Made by a program: the position numbers and the translations under genes. A model generated the notes under the pieces. That model ran no database searches, was not told where the DNA came from, and was given only the letters and a program-made list of their open reading frames with translations. Positions 17,838-26,306 of a DNA stretch of 64,000 bases are shown here, in pieces. How positions within the stretch are numbered: position 1 is the stretch's first letter; each line of letters begins with the position of its first letter. Source of the stretch: Granulicella sp. dw_53 (lineage in GTDB: Bacteria; Acidobacteriota; Terriglobia; Terriglobales; Acidobacteriaceae); assembly GCF_018449545.1 (NCBI RefSeq), contig NZ_JAAVUR010000008.1:1-64000 (forward strand), in the 5' to 3' direction.

Positions 17838-18344
17838 CAGACATATAAATCAATCAGATGCAGGTAGCCCGTAAATAGCAAAAGTGGCGATTCTCTGAAA
17901 AGGGTTCAAAAGGGTTCATTATCCTGGAAATAATGCCATCCCATGCATCACCCATGGAGAATTAGTTTGTTGAATGCAGTCCTATGCATTAGGATTGATT
18001 TCGGACTAGTACCGCCGGATAACCGCCAAGTGAGAAGTTCACCTCTGGTATAAGGGCGTTGCGCCGTCAGATTCAAACCCACGCGATACCCTCTCATCAG
18101 CATGGTATCGGTAGGGCAACCACACTGTAATGGCATGACTCTTAGTGATGCTAGTGGTGACGGAAGCAAGATAGTTTACCAAGGCCAGTGATTCGCAATC
18201 TTCATTCCTTCTGGTCGGGGAATCCTACACACAATTAGAGCAATGGCAGTAGCCATTCGTGCGTCTCGATCCTTTTGCATCAGGGATTGTGACTTCTCTG
18301 TTTGTGTTGGTTCCACGATGCCCAACCAAGGAGATGAAACCGCG
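17838..18344. other. Gene-poor prophage left end
   Basis: About 500 bases with no convincing coding region. It holds the 19-bp repeat at 17902-17920 and a hairpin at 18084-18110 (CGATACC with GGTATCG). It probably carries integration sites and the early promoter. Confidence 0.6.
17902..17920 (+). promoter_or_regulatory. Candidate arm-type integrase site, left
   Basis: The 19-mer GGGTTCAAAAGGGTTCATT, itself two GGGTTCA units ten bases apart, lies 65 bases inside attL. The same 19 bases in the same orientation occur at 58296-58314. The integrase-binding role is inferred from position. Confidence 0.55.
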
Positions 18345-18626
18345 ATGTCTAAGAATTGCCGAACTCTATCAGCCCCATTCACCATCAACCAGATTATTGC
18401 TTCCCATCTTGCGGATATCGAACAGAGCTTGGCCCCTGAGAAACTGACACCCGAGGTTAGGGCGGAGTTTGAGAAATCCTTTACAGATTCATTATCAGGG
18501 CCGGGTCCGTTCCTATTGGTCGGTCAGACCTTCTCAACGTTCAAGCACAGTGATGGTTCGTTCAGCCATCCTCCTGTAAACATCGTCGAGTCCGATGGCG
18601 GCAATCTCATTCTGGAGTTGAGCTAA
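18345..18626 (+). CDS. Prophage hypothetical protein, early operon
   Basis: A protein of about 93 aa from ATG 18345, with AAGGAG about 11 bases upstream; ATG 18318 is an alternative. It has no domain I recognise. Its stop overlaps the next start (TAATG), so it opens a translationally coupled early operon. Confidence 0.55.
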   Translation: MSKNCRTLSAPFTINQIIASHLADIEQSLAPEKLTPEVRAEFEKSFTDSLSGPGPFLLVGQTFSTFKHSDGSFSHPPVNIVESDGGNLILELS

Positions 18627-18856
18627 TGGCTAACACTCCCAAGGGTTCATCAGAACAGATTTTGTTTAACGTCAAGGATGCGGGTAGGATGCTAGGCGGC
18701 TTGTCACCGCGTAGCATCCGTTACCTGATTGCTAATAATGTCCTAAAGGTAAGGCGGCTTGGGGCGCGGGTCTTTATTCATAAAGATGAACTGGTTCGGT
18801 TCGCCTCCACCGACCATATAGCCAATATTGCTCCTCAGATCCAGGAGGTGGCGTAA
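18626..18856 (+). CDS. Small HTH protein, excisionase-like
   Basis: A 76-aa protein with one helix-turn-helix of the MerR/excisionase (HTH_17) type: NVKDAGRMLGG, SPRSIRYLIANNVLKVRRLG, then FIHKDELVRFA. Proteins like this bind DNA as excisionases or small repressors. It overlaps neighbours on both sides (TAATG). Its nearness to attL supports an Xis role, but a second similar protein exists at 20835. Confidence 0.7.
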   Translation: MANTPKGSSEQILFNVKDAGRMLGGLSPRSIRYLIANNVLKVRRLGARVFIHKDELVRFASTDHIANIAPQIQEVA

Positions 18857-19755
18857 TGGAAGACACCAAAATCAACTGGGCTAGACACACCTTCAATGCT
18901 TGGAAAGGATGCACTCGCGTAGATCACGAGTGCACCTTCTGCTATGCCGAGAACCTCATCGATCAGCGATACGGTGCCAATCTCCTCCCCATTTGGGGCC
19001 AGAATGGTGAACGTCCTAAAACCATCGATGCCAACTGGAAACATCCGTACAGGTGGAACAAAGAGGCTCAGGAAGCTGGTGAGACACGCTTTGTGTTTTG
19101 CGGGAGTCTTATGGACTTCGCAGAGGACAATCCAAAGATCAAACCTGAGTGGCGAGAACAACTGATCGAGATGATTAGGAACACGCCGAATCTGACGTGG
19201 TTGTTGCTCTCCAAGCGTCCTGAGAACTTCCCTAAATACTTACCCGCCAAGCCATTGCCTAACGTTTGGTTGGGCACCAGTGCAGGACACGGTAACGAGA
19301 GCGCATTGGGGCGAATAAAGGCCCTACAGGGCCTTCCTGTCGCCAAGGGTTGTCATCGTTTCATTAGCGCAGAACCTTTGCTGGAAAAGGCATCGGCACC
19401 GGGCAGAATCTTGCCTTTAGTGGCTAAGAATGGAACGTTGGACCTGTCCGGCATTTCGTGGTTGATATGTGGTGGCGAGTCAGGTTCAGCAGCGCGTCCC
19501 TTCGATATCGCAGCCGCATACCGCGTATTCGAACAATGCAGAGCACAGGGCGTAAAGTTCTGGTTCAAGCAGGTTGGCGATTTCACGATGGACAGCGAAA
19601 CGTTCATCGAGACGCATAAGGACATCCACAACCTCTCCTACGTACCCCAGAAATACCGAAAGATGATTGTTCGGGAGCGTCCCGCCGGTGTGAAGGTCAG
19701 GAAGTGTGTCACGAAGATACACTCGAAGGCTAAGAAAGGCGCGGTGGCGGCATGA
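18856..19755 (+). CDS. Phage Gp37/Gp68-like protein (DUF5131)
   Basis: A 299-aa member of the DUF5131 phage family. Near the N-terminus are cysteines 19, 26 and 29 (CTRVDHECTFC), a three-Cys pattern resembling the iron-sulfur site of radical-SAM-like proteins. Family patterns FVFCGSLMDFA, LLLSKRPENFP and WLICGGESG follow. Function is not established for the family. It sits in the middle of the coupled early operon. Confidence 0.82.
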   Translation: MEDTKINWARHTFNAWKGCTRVDHECTFCYAENLIDQRYGANLLPIWGQNGERPKTIDANWKHPYRWNKEAQEAGETRFVFCGSLMDFAEDNPKIKPEWREQLIEMIRNTPNLTWLLLSKRPENFPKYLPAKPLPNVWLGTSAGHGNESALGRIKALQGLPVAKGCHRFISAEPLLEKASAPGRILPLVAKNGTLDLSGISWLICGGESGSAARPFDIAAAYRVFEQCRAQGVKFWFKQVGDFTMDSETFIETHKDIHNLSYVPQKYRKMIVRERPAGVKVRKCVTKIHSKAKKGAVAA

Positions 19756-20450
19756 TTGACACCTTAGCCGATCTCATCACCACTAAACTCGATATGTTCG
19801 TGCAGACTCAGTTCGCTACTGAGGATGTGCTTGCTAAGGAACAGAAGTTGCGTCCGGCGTTGATAAAAGCTGTGCGGAATGACCGAACAGCCTCCTATGA
19901 ATTGGGGCGTTTGCTGAACGAATATCAAAAACTCTTCCCCGGTGGGCTGTCTGGCCTTTCCCACGCACTGTGTATCAGCCGTAGCACGGCGAACAGGGCT
20001 AGGAATCGGTACAGGCGAGCTAATCAATTACCCGAGCAGGTAAGGGAATTGGCCTTGATTCGTGGATTCGACGTCGCTGCACCAGAGAACGCTTATCTCT
20101 TGAAGGCGTTGACTGAGAACGTCTCAGAGGGATTGTCTGGAAAAGAGATTGAGTCCGCCGTAGACGAGAAAATTGCGGCTATGGAAAAGGTCCAACTTCA
20201 GGCAAAGGAAAAGCGTCAAGCAAAAGCTGCTGCATCCCGCTTGGCCAAGAACGAGAATCTTCCCACTGGCGATATCACCAGCGAGAGGGTCGAAGCAATC
20301 TCTAAACCCGTATTCCTGTCTATGCTTGTACCCTTTGTCGATCAGGTGTTGGACATGGGGTTGAGCAAGAAACAGGGACTGGCGGTATTCGCTAAGGCCT
20401 GGGATGACCGACATGGTATGGGGATAGGGGAGCATACCGAAAACACATAA
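19752..20450 (+). CDS. Prophage hypothetical with HTH-like segment
   Basis: A 232-aa soluble protein. Residues near 75-100 (SHALCISRSTANRARNRY) look like a helix-turn-helix, and residues 140-170 form a Lys/Ala/Glu-rich helix. It overlaps the previous gene by ATGA. A DNA-binding regulatory role is plausible but not shown. Confidence 0.55.
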   Translation: MIDTLADLITTKLDMFVQTQFATEDVLAKEQKLRPALIKAVRNDRTASYELGRLLNEYQKLFPGGLSGLSHALCISRSTANRARNRYRRANQLPEQVRELALIRGFDVAAPENAYLLKALTENVSEGLSGKEIESAVDEKIAAMEKVQLQAKEKRQAKAAASRLAKNENLPTGDITSERVEAISKPVFLSMLVPFVDQVLDMGLSKKQGLAVFAKAWDDRHGMGIGEHTENT

Positions 20451-20528
20451 GCAAGACATAGCGGGGTGGCTCTGAGAGTTTGGAGCCATATCACATCAAC
20501 GATTCATCAATCATAGAAAGAGACAAAC

Positions 20529-20729
20529 ATGAACAAGCAAACGGAAATGAAGAAGACTGTACCAGTAAAGGCCGCGAGGGAGTATTCCGAACTGTCCCCT
20601 GCTGAAAAGGCAAAGAAATCCTATGTCGATCAACTTATAGCTTACAAAGAAATCGATTGGAGAAAATTGACGATTGATCAATTGAAGAGAATCACCGAAG
20701 AGGTGAGGAACCCGCCAAACGCACAATAG
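20529..20729 (+). CDS. Small charged prophage protein
   Basis: A 66-aa Lys/Glu-rich helical protein with a GAGA-type ribosome site. It is followed at once by a strong terminator. Not recognised. Confidence 0.5.
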   Translation: MNKQTEMKKTVPVKAAREYSELSPAEKAKKSYVDQLIAYKEIDWRKLTIDQLKRITEEVRNPPNAQ

Positions 20730-20747
20730 ATAAGCCGATCCGCTGTT

Positions 20748-20773
20748 ATGGCCCCCTGAATGGGGGCCATTTT
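20748..20773 (+). terminator. Rho-independent terminator
   Basis: A 9-bp perfect stem ATGGCCCCC with GGGGGCCAT, a 5-base loop and a TTT tail. It closes the early operon. Confidence 0.85.
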
Positions 20774-20834
20774 CAGGGATGAAGATGGCGTGGAGCTAAG
20801 CTACTCACTAATCTTAGAAAGTAGGAAAATTGCT

Positions 20835-21035
20835 ATGCTCACCGCCGCGCCATCCATTGAGAGATTGCTCTACAGCAGGAAAGAGGCAGCATTCCTCCTC
20901 AGCATCTCTACCAGGACCTTGGATACATACATTGCAGTAGGGAAGTTGAAAGTGAGGAAGCTAGGAGGGAGGAAACTGATTCCGAAAGCTGAATTGGTTA
21001 GGTTCGCGGCGCGGGATCAGGCGAGTCCTGCGTAA
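20835..21035 (+). CDS. Second small HTH protein, excisionase-like
   Basis: A 66-aa protein from ATG 20835, with AGGAAA 8 bases upstream. It reads YSRKEAAFLLSISTRTLDTY, then GKLKVRKLGGRKLIPKAELV, a clear HTH_17 fold related to the protein at 18626. It is a candidate excisionase or Cro-like regulator. A terminator follows directly, so it is a separate unit. Confidence 0.68.
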   Translation: MLTAAPSIERLLYSRKEAAFLLSISTRTLDTYIAVGKLKVRKLGGRKLIPKAELVRFAARDQASPA

Positions 21036-21053
21036 ACCTTGTTTGTCTCATTC

Positions 21054-21090
21054 ATGGCCTGTCTCTTCAATGGGACAGGCCATTTCTTTT
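21054..21090 (+). terminator. Rho-independent terminator
   Basis: A 10-bp stem ATGGCCTGTC with GACAGGCCAT and a TTTCTTTT tail, directly after the small HTH gene. Confidence 0.82.
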
Positions 21091-21137
21091 GCTCTGGCGT
21101 TGCCATTGCGTTCAAGGTAGATTTAGTAGCGCCAATC

Positions 21138-21863
21138 ATGACAACCCCACCGAAGTCCGAAGAACAAGAGCGTAAGGTCACGGGCAAAATACATGTTCGT
21201 GGTGAAATTACAGTTGAGCCAAGCGAGGAAGAAAAACTCCTGCGTGAAGCCACATCAAACGAGCAGCAGACAAAGGATAACGAGTCAAAGTGGATTGCAA
21301 GAGCGACGCTTGGATTGGTAACTCTATACGCGAGTCTCACATGGTGGCTGGGATGCAGCACTCGCAATATGGTTAACTACAGTCACGACCAACTAGTCTA
21401 TTCGCAGCGACCGTGGGTTGGGCCCGAGCTTGGAGAAACTGTCATTACACTACGTGAGAATGATCTTCAAGTGCAGTGGGATATCCACTTTAGGAACTTT
21501 GGAAGCTCCCCCGCCCTCAAAGTCAAAATGCATACTCATCTCTTTGCCCCGGCAGAACGACCAGACTTTGTGCAGATAGAGCAAAAGATAGCAACTTTGG
21601 ATGTGTCACAGGACGGAGAATTCAACATCTTCAATGGACAAAGCGCCCCTAATCGGGGATTTAGTAGTGCTCGTTATGATGTCGAGACAAAAGAAGCTAT
21701 CAAGGCCGAGACTTTTAAACTTGTCCTTGGCGGAAAGATTGTTTACAGCGACGAGTTCGGAGAAAAAGATCATATGACTACGTTCTGCGTTATCTATGTC
21801 CCAAGCAGGGATGCGCACCCAGAATCATGGATCACATGTCCGGTGAAGGATATCGCTAACTAA
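21138..21863 (+). CDS. Membrane-anchored hypothetical protein
   Basis: About 241 aa from ATG 21138. The N-terminal 60 residues are charged. One membrane helix follows near WIARATLGLVTLYASLTWWL, then a beta-rich domain beginning SQRPWVG. Proteins with this layout are common in accessory and defence regions, but function is unknown. The longer reading starting at 21039 runs through the terminator stem and is rejected. Confidence 0.55.
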   Translation: MTTPPKSEEQERKVTGKIHVRGEITVEPSEEEKLLREATSNEQQTKDNESKWIARATLGLVTLYASLTWWLGCSTRNMVNYSHDQLVYSQRPWVGPELGETVITLRENDLQVQWDIHFRNFGSSPALKVKMHTHLFAPAERPDFVQIEQKIATLDVSQDGEFNIFNGQSAPNRGFSSARYDVETKEAIKAETFKLVLGGKIVYSDEFGEKDHMTTFCVIYVPSRDAHPESWITCPVKDIAN

Positions 21864-21875
21864 CTTCAGACCAGA

Positions 21876-21910
21876 AATGGCTATCTTCTAAACGGGATAG
21901 CCATTTTCTT
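21876..21910. terminator. Bidirectional terminator
   Basis: The stem AATGGCTATC with GATAGCCATT is followed by TTCTTTG on the plus strand and has A-rich sequence on the other side. It lies between convergent genes. Confidence 0.75.
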
Positions 21911-21943
21911 TGTCTATTCCTGGCCCTCTGTATGGGCCAGGTG

Positions 21944-22255
21944 CTATCGATAAGTTGGTTGTGGGAAATGAGCTTCGTCCTCAAATCCTTCTGCGATGGC
22001 AGCGTCACGGTAATATGCAGCTCTACCATTGGCAGCTTCGATTGCTTGATGATCCTCACTCAATAGAAACTTGGCGACGGCTTCGGCGGGACTATCACCT
22101 TCAAGACCCGTAGAGTCGCTAGTATGTAATTGGGTGACTGCTACGGTGAATATCAGATTCTCTTGTTTAGTCACAAAGATGCTACGGATGATGCTCTTAC
22201 CATCCGCGAGAAGCTTACGAAGCTTGTAGTCTGCTGGTGTTGTCATGGACGCCAT
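21944..22255 (-). CDS. Small minus-strand prophage protein
   Basis: A 103-aa reading frame with GAGG 5-6 bases before its ATG at 22255. Sequence is protein-like: basic N-terminus, then SIIRSIFVTKQENLIFTVAV beta strands and an acidic helical end. Not recognised. It is divergent from the HEPN-like gene at 22318, so the two share a 62-base regulatory gap and could be functionally linked. Confidence 0.5.
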   Translation of the reverse strand: MASMTTPADYKLRKLLADGKSIIRSIFVTKQENLIFTVAVTQLHTSDSTGLEGDSPAEAVAKFLLSEDHQAIEAANGRAAYYRDAAIAEGFEDEAHFPQPTYR

Positions 22256-22317
22256 AATACCTCAGTTGTATTAGGGGCATTTGCTTTGTTCTCAAGTCGA
22301 ACGGGTATGATGTCGCA

Positions 22318-23508
22318 ATGAATATTCAATCTCGCGTTCTCGATAGGCTCATCGCTGCACGGCACCTGATTGATAGCTCTGGCCAGGAACTGACGTCATT
22401 CTCAGGGCCTTTGGCGGTGGCGCAAAAGATATTGCTAGGTCATGATGCTGCTGAGCTAGTTCTGTCTGCTTTAAAATCGCATCTGAATCTGAAAACGGAC
22501 CAAAACTTCATGCCAATCGCTAGAGCGGTATGTGCCCAAGCCTTCGAGGATGATAGTCAACTTGGAGCTGCAGTCGATGCATTCGATCACCTCAATGACT
22601 TACGAGTGGCATTCAAGCACCGAGGCAATCTCCCGGATGTATCAACGAACTATCAGTTGTTCTCTGAGGTTGTCGATTTCCTGGATATCCTATGCGATTG
22701 CATCATTGGAAAACCGCTAGTTCAGATCGATCAATTATCAGCCGTCTCCGATGCCTCGGTCAGGGACATCCTTGTTTCTGCTCGAACTTGGATCGGAGAG
22801 GAGAAATATAAAGAGGCTCTTGAAACAGTTTCGCGTGCTCTTTCCGACGCATTTAAAACCTTAAATGTGCCTCCTTATATGAGACCTGGAAAGGTATCTA
22901 CAGAAGACGCTCTTCTTCTTTCGGGTAGGGGAATTGATCCTGCAAGTTTCCTCACAATGCAGAAGTTCTTGCCTCTAACGTACGACGGGGACGAGTTTCA
23001 TTGGAATCTACGGGAAAATGGCCACGAGATGAATTGGACGGAATCAAACGCTAACTTTTGCCTGCAAATGGCCACATCAACTATCCTCCGGCTCCAGAAT
23101 GCACAAGAAATTCCAACCCCGAGCGACTTTTATACATGGTTCCACGACGTCGTTGAAGTTACAGTTGCCACACCGACTGTCCTTTTATACAAGGGAGGAT
23201 TTGGAATGGCTCGTCTTGACAGTCACTTCAACTTGTTCCGCAAGGGAAGCCGAATATCCGGAAGGGTAAAAGGTTCATGGCGTAAGGAGCTTGATTTACA
23301 GGAGATGAGCAGTTCCGATTTAGAGCATGTGCCGTATATCGTTCTCGAATCTCCAAAGCATGATCTGATCCCGCAAGTACCCTCCGGACTTAGCGCCTTA
23401 TTTGAGCGTCACTTTCTTTTATTCGTTGCGGACGAGGTGACAATAAGTTATGAAAGCAATGGTATGCGGGAGGCGATTCTCAGGCGTCGCATCGAGCAGG
23501 GCGAATAG
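22318..23508 (+). CDS. HEPN-like domain protein, candidate effector
   Basis: A 396-aa protein. The first ~150 residues fit a HEPN-type helical bundle: ILLGHDAAELVLSALKSHL (39-57) and LRVAFKH (95-101), which gives an Rx4H pattern (R96, H101) like the RNase motif of HEPN toxins. The remaining ~230 residues are unfamiliar. HEPN proteins often cut RNA in toxin or abortive-infection systems. The domain call is by eye and the activity is inference. Confidence 0.5.
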   Translation: MNIQSRVLDRLIAARHLIDSSGQELTSFSGPLAVAQKILLGHDAAELVLSALKSHLNLKTDQNFMPIARAVCAQAFEDDSQLGAAVDAFDHLNDLRVAFKHRGNLPDVSTNYQLFSEVVDFLDILCDCIIGKPLVQIDQLSAVSDASVRDILVSARTWIGEEKYKEALETVSRALSDAFKTLNVPPYMRPGKVSTEDALLLSGRGIDPASFLTMQKFLPLTYDGDEFHWNLRENGHEMNWTESNANFCLQMATSTILRLQNAQEIPTPSDFYTWFHDVVEVTVATPTVLLYKGGFGMARLDSHFNLFRKGSRISGRVKGSWRKELDLQEMSSSDLEHVPYIVLESPKHDLIPQVPSGLSALFERHFLLFVADEVTISYESNGMREAILRRRIEQGE

Positions 23509-24671
23509 CTGCCTGAAATATGGGTCGAAAACAGGTAGCCCCGTAACGATCAGTTCTTAAAATATCTTCACCACAGAGCTGTATGAATCGAACTGAAACA
23601 GTTCCGAGGGGATGCTTTCGAGCATCCCCTTTCTGTATCTGTTCCACGCTGTAAGGAGCCTACACACTATCTGAACAGCTCAGGGTAGGGATTGGTATGC
23701 TTGGGTCCATCAGAAGGCACACGAAGGCCTTAGAGTAGAGTAGTTATCTTTCCTATCCAGACCATTGGTGATCCTCTACAGATCCATAGTCTTCATTACA
23801 TAGCTAATTTGATACTCTCAGGACATCTATCGTGACTACCTCTGCGGGCTCACCGTATGAACAGGCTGTACCGAATTAAAGTGTCACGACGTTGGGTTAT
23901 CACTCCAATCTCCCAGGACCTTCGTATGTATGAGTATGTCTCATACGCCCTGGGGGCTATTGTCCATTACTTGAGTAGCCAGTTTAGATTCTGGCCGGGA
24001 ATCACGCTTACGCTGATTCCCCCTAGAGCAGACCTTCATCTACTTGTGGGCCTGATAGTGTGTTGGCTAACCCGATTTTGATCTCAAATGACTTTGAGAC
24101 TGGTGACCAGTTTGTAAAGCTGGAGGACATCTGGTGGATGCGGACCTCTTGTTACTGAGGCAGATAAGGTATTAGCCAATCTTCTTATTCTGCTACCTAT
24201 ATAAATTGTATGGATCGAGGCGCGATCATCAAAACCTCGATGATGTTGCAATTGTCCCTACCCCTTTAAATAGAATCCCTTTCCACGATCAGTTTGCAAA
24301 AGAATTTATTACCCGCGTAAACATTGGCTATAACGCCGTCTCGGGCATAAATGTGCCTTCGCTTAGATTCTGATTGCCTGATGAATTGAGGATGGTGATC
24401 GACCAGAGGGTGAATGTTACTTGGTGAGACTCGGTTATGGGTATTGAGGCAATTCGGATGCAATGTACCTATCGCTGTACATCTAAGCTTCGCGAGTTTT
24501 TGCAGCAGCGACGCCCAGAATTAGAAATCGCCAATGAATACGCCACTAAAATAAAGTTTATAAATCCGCATCAACATCCGATACTAGAAACAAGTAGAGG
24601 GGTAGAAACCACCTCTATTGAATCCTCCAGAAGGATCAATTTCATAAGCACCATCATCCTTGGAGGATGCA
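23509..24671. ncRNA. Non-coding, hairpin-rich region; possible large structured RNA
   Basis: No convincing gene in about 1.15 kb. It holds many perfect inverted repeats: 23607-23630, the nested pair 23912-23917/23949-23954 with 23928-23934/23940-23946, 23997-24004/24014-24021, 24082-24088/24093-24099 and 24214-24220/24235-24241. At 24225-24246 ATCATC and GATGAT could form an alternative stem. This density suggests a structured transcript, but an origin or regulatory zone is also possible. Confidence 0.4.
23607..23635 (+). terminator. Strong hairpin with TTCG loop
   Basis: A 10-bp stem AGGGGATGCT with AGCATCCCCT, a TTCG tetraloop and a TTCTG tail, about 100 bases after the HEPN-like gene. Confidence 0.75.
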
Positions 24672-25274
24672 ATGTCTAAACTCACACCTGTCGCTCGTCT
24701 AATTGAAAAACTTGATCTCGTAAGCTCTAGCACAGATTGCTGGCTGTACCTTGGTGCTCTCGCCCCGAATGGCTATGGGATCTTTAACGATGGCGATGAA
24801 GGTTCGGTCCTTCTTCATCGATACGCCTACAACCTCTTTTACGGTCCAATTCCAGAGGGCAAAGTGGTGATGCACAAATGCAATGTAAAGAATTGTTGCA
24901 ATCCAAAGCATCTCAAAGCAGGAACTCAGAAACAGAACATCGCCCAATGTATCAGGGAAGGCCGAAAGCCCAAGACATATAAAAAGCGTCGCCCTGTTAC
25001 CGAATCTGAGTTGAATGAAATTCGTACCCGCCATGCGGCCGGGGAATCGGCCTACAAGATTGGTAAATCCCTCAATCGCTCAGAGCCTCTGCTTAGCGCC
25101 ATCCTGTCAGGGAAGACCCACAAACCAAAGCCTCCGAAGCCTATTGCCCCGGCGACTCAGAAACAGAAGCAGATTGCGGCCCTCGAAGACTTCAGCACTG
25201 ATCTCAAGACAATAATAAACGCTAATAGGAAGCCAGTTGCGGCTGAGAAAGTTGGCCAAAAGAAGGCCGCATAG
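24672..25274 (+). CDS. HNH endonuclease
   Basis: A 200-aa protein from ATG 24672, with GGAGG upstream inside a CATCC/GGATG hairpin. The HNH_3-type core reads DCWLYLGALAPNGYG, LLHRYAYNLFYGP, VVMHKCNVKNCCNPKHL. A helix-turn-helix-like segment (SAYKIGKSLNRSEPLLSAI) follows. Such proteins are phage homing or packaging nucleases. Its position directly after the hairpin-rich non-coding region is notable. Confidence 0.82.
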   Translation: MSKLTPVARLIEKLDLVSSSTDCWLYLGALAPNGYGIFNDGDEGSVLLHRYAYNLFYGPIPEGKVVMHKCNVKNCCNPKHLKAGTQKQNIAQCIREGRKPKTYKKRRPVTESELNEIRTRHAAGESAYKIGKSLNRSEPLLSAILSGKTHKPKPPKPIAPATQKQKQIAALEDFSTDLKTIINANRKPVAAEKVGQKKAA

Positions 25275-25525
25275 TGAAAACCGTAAGAAATTACCCAGAT
25301 GAGACGGAAGGGCAACGAAAGCCCTTCCGTGCAGCATGGCCCACAGCACCATCGCTGAAGCCAGGTGCGGAGATGATGGATGCATGTTGTGAGGGTCATC
25401 CAGAGGCACTAGCGATCAGGGATGCGTGGAGATTTACAGCCAGCAGGGGAACTCGTATCACCATCCTGTCCAAAGAAGACTATGACAGGCTCGTAGAGCG
25501 CGTCAGCATTACGTTTGGAGGATGA
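25274..25525 (+). CDS. Small prophage hypothetical
   Basis: An 83-aa protein from GTG 25274, whose first base is shared with the HNH stop. No recognised domain. It is coupled to the sigma-like gene that follows. Confidence 0.55.
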   Translation: MKTVRNYPDETEGQRKPFRAAWPTAPSLKPGAEMMDACCEGHPEALAIRDAWRFTASRGTRITILSKEDYDRLVERVSITFGG

Positions 25526-25996
25526 TTGACGTTAGATGAACAATACGCTCTATGGGCCAAGGACGGCTCAGAAGAGGCACTGAACGGGTTAATGGAACAC
25601 GTTCGACAAAGAGCAATGACTCTCACTCGTGACGATGACATAGCCCAGCAAGTGGCAATGACCATTCTGGGGAAGTTGCATACCTTCGAGCCTCAAGATC
25701 AGACCGCGTTCACGCGATACGTATCATCAACAGTGAAGAACCGCCGTCTACAACGCGACTACGTTAGAACCTTCGCGTCGATAGACGATGGCGAGTGGGA
25801 AGAAACATCGCCAGAGCATGGTCATTCATACGTTTCTCTATCCGCAATGACTGTCTTTCAAAAGCAAATAGCGACAGCTATGATCCAAGGATATTCACTG
25901 AAAGAGATTGCGGGACAGTTGAGTCTCAAAGAATCGACACTCAGAAAGAAATTATTTGATTTACGTAACGAAAAGCCTCTGCCGAAAGATATATAA
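25526..25996 (+). CDS. Phage-encoded sigma-like factor
   Basis: A 156-aa protein resembling a small ECF-type sigma factor. The sigma-2-like part is DDIAQQVAMTILGKLHTF to YVSSTVKNRRLQRDYVR. The sigma-4-like HTH is MIQGYSLKEIAGQLSLKESTLRKKL. It starts at TTG 25526, right after the previous TGA, with GGAGG upstream. It may direct RNA polymerase to late phage promoters, an inference from family and place. Confidence 0.65.
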   Translation: MTLDEQYALWAKDGSEEALNGLMEHVRQRAMTLTRDDDIAQQVAMTILGKLHTFEPQDQTAFTRYVSSTVKNRRLQRDYVRTFASIDDGEWEETSPEHGHSYVSLSAMTVFQKQIATAMIQGYSLKEIAGQLSLKESTLRKKLFDLRNEKPLPKDI

Positions 25997-26116
25997 ACAG
26001 GGAGCCTTATAAACTCCTGAGTCATTCGGCACGATCCAGCCGCGAGCGCATGAGACATAGCAGCATCAGAAATGGATCAATCTTTAGTCCTGATCTTGAC
26101 ATCCTCCAATCAGGCA

Positions 26117-26141
26117 CGCCTCTACTGCAATGGTAGAGGCG
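26117..26141 (+). terminator. Hairpin, likely terminator
   Basis: A 9-bp perfect stem CGCCTCTAC with GTAGAGGCG and a 7-base loop. The tail CAATTTAT is weak. It lies after the sigma-like gene. Confidence 0.6.
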
Positions 26142-26306
26142 CAATTTATCTTCGCCTCTCCCGAGTCATGTATCTAAACATGGTTCGCCAAGGCTGTGTG
26201 TATCCCTCCCTCCTTCTTCAGTTAGCGGATAGACGCAGTCTGTTTCATCGCGGTGCGTCCGAAATTCGTACACTGTGAGCACTCCTTAGTCAGTTCTGCA
26301 TATAAG

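Noticed and set aside
17548-17853. 101-aa minus-strand frame across the tRNA genes
   Set aside because: It reads the reverse of the two tRNA-Glu genes; the peptide PGLEPG is a known tRNA antisense artefact.
17948-18169. 73-aa minus-strand frame near attL
   Set aside because: No ribosome site and no protein-like pattern; the region contains hairpins instead.
23857-24081. 74-aa plus-strand frame in the hairpin-rich region
   Set aside because: It runs through two strong hairpins and lacks a ribosome site.
23509-25274. Group I intron with HNH homing gene
   Set aside because: The hairpins and the HNH gene suggest it, but I could not find split exons of a phage gene on either side or the conserved intron core.
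26072-26278. 68-aa frame after the sigma-like gene
   Set aside because: It runs through a terminator-like hairpin and has no good start.
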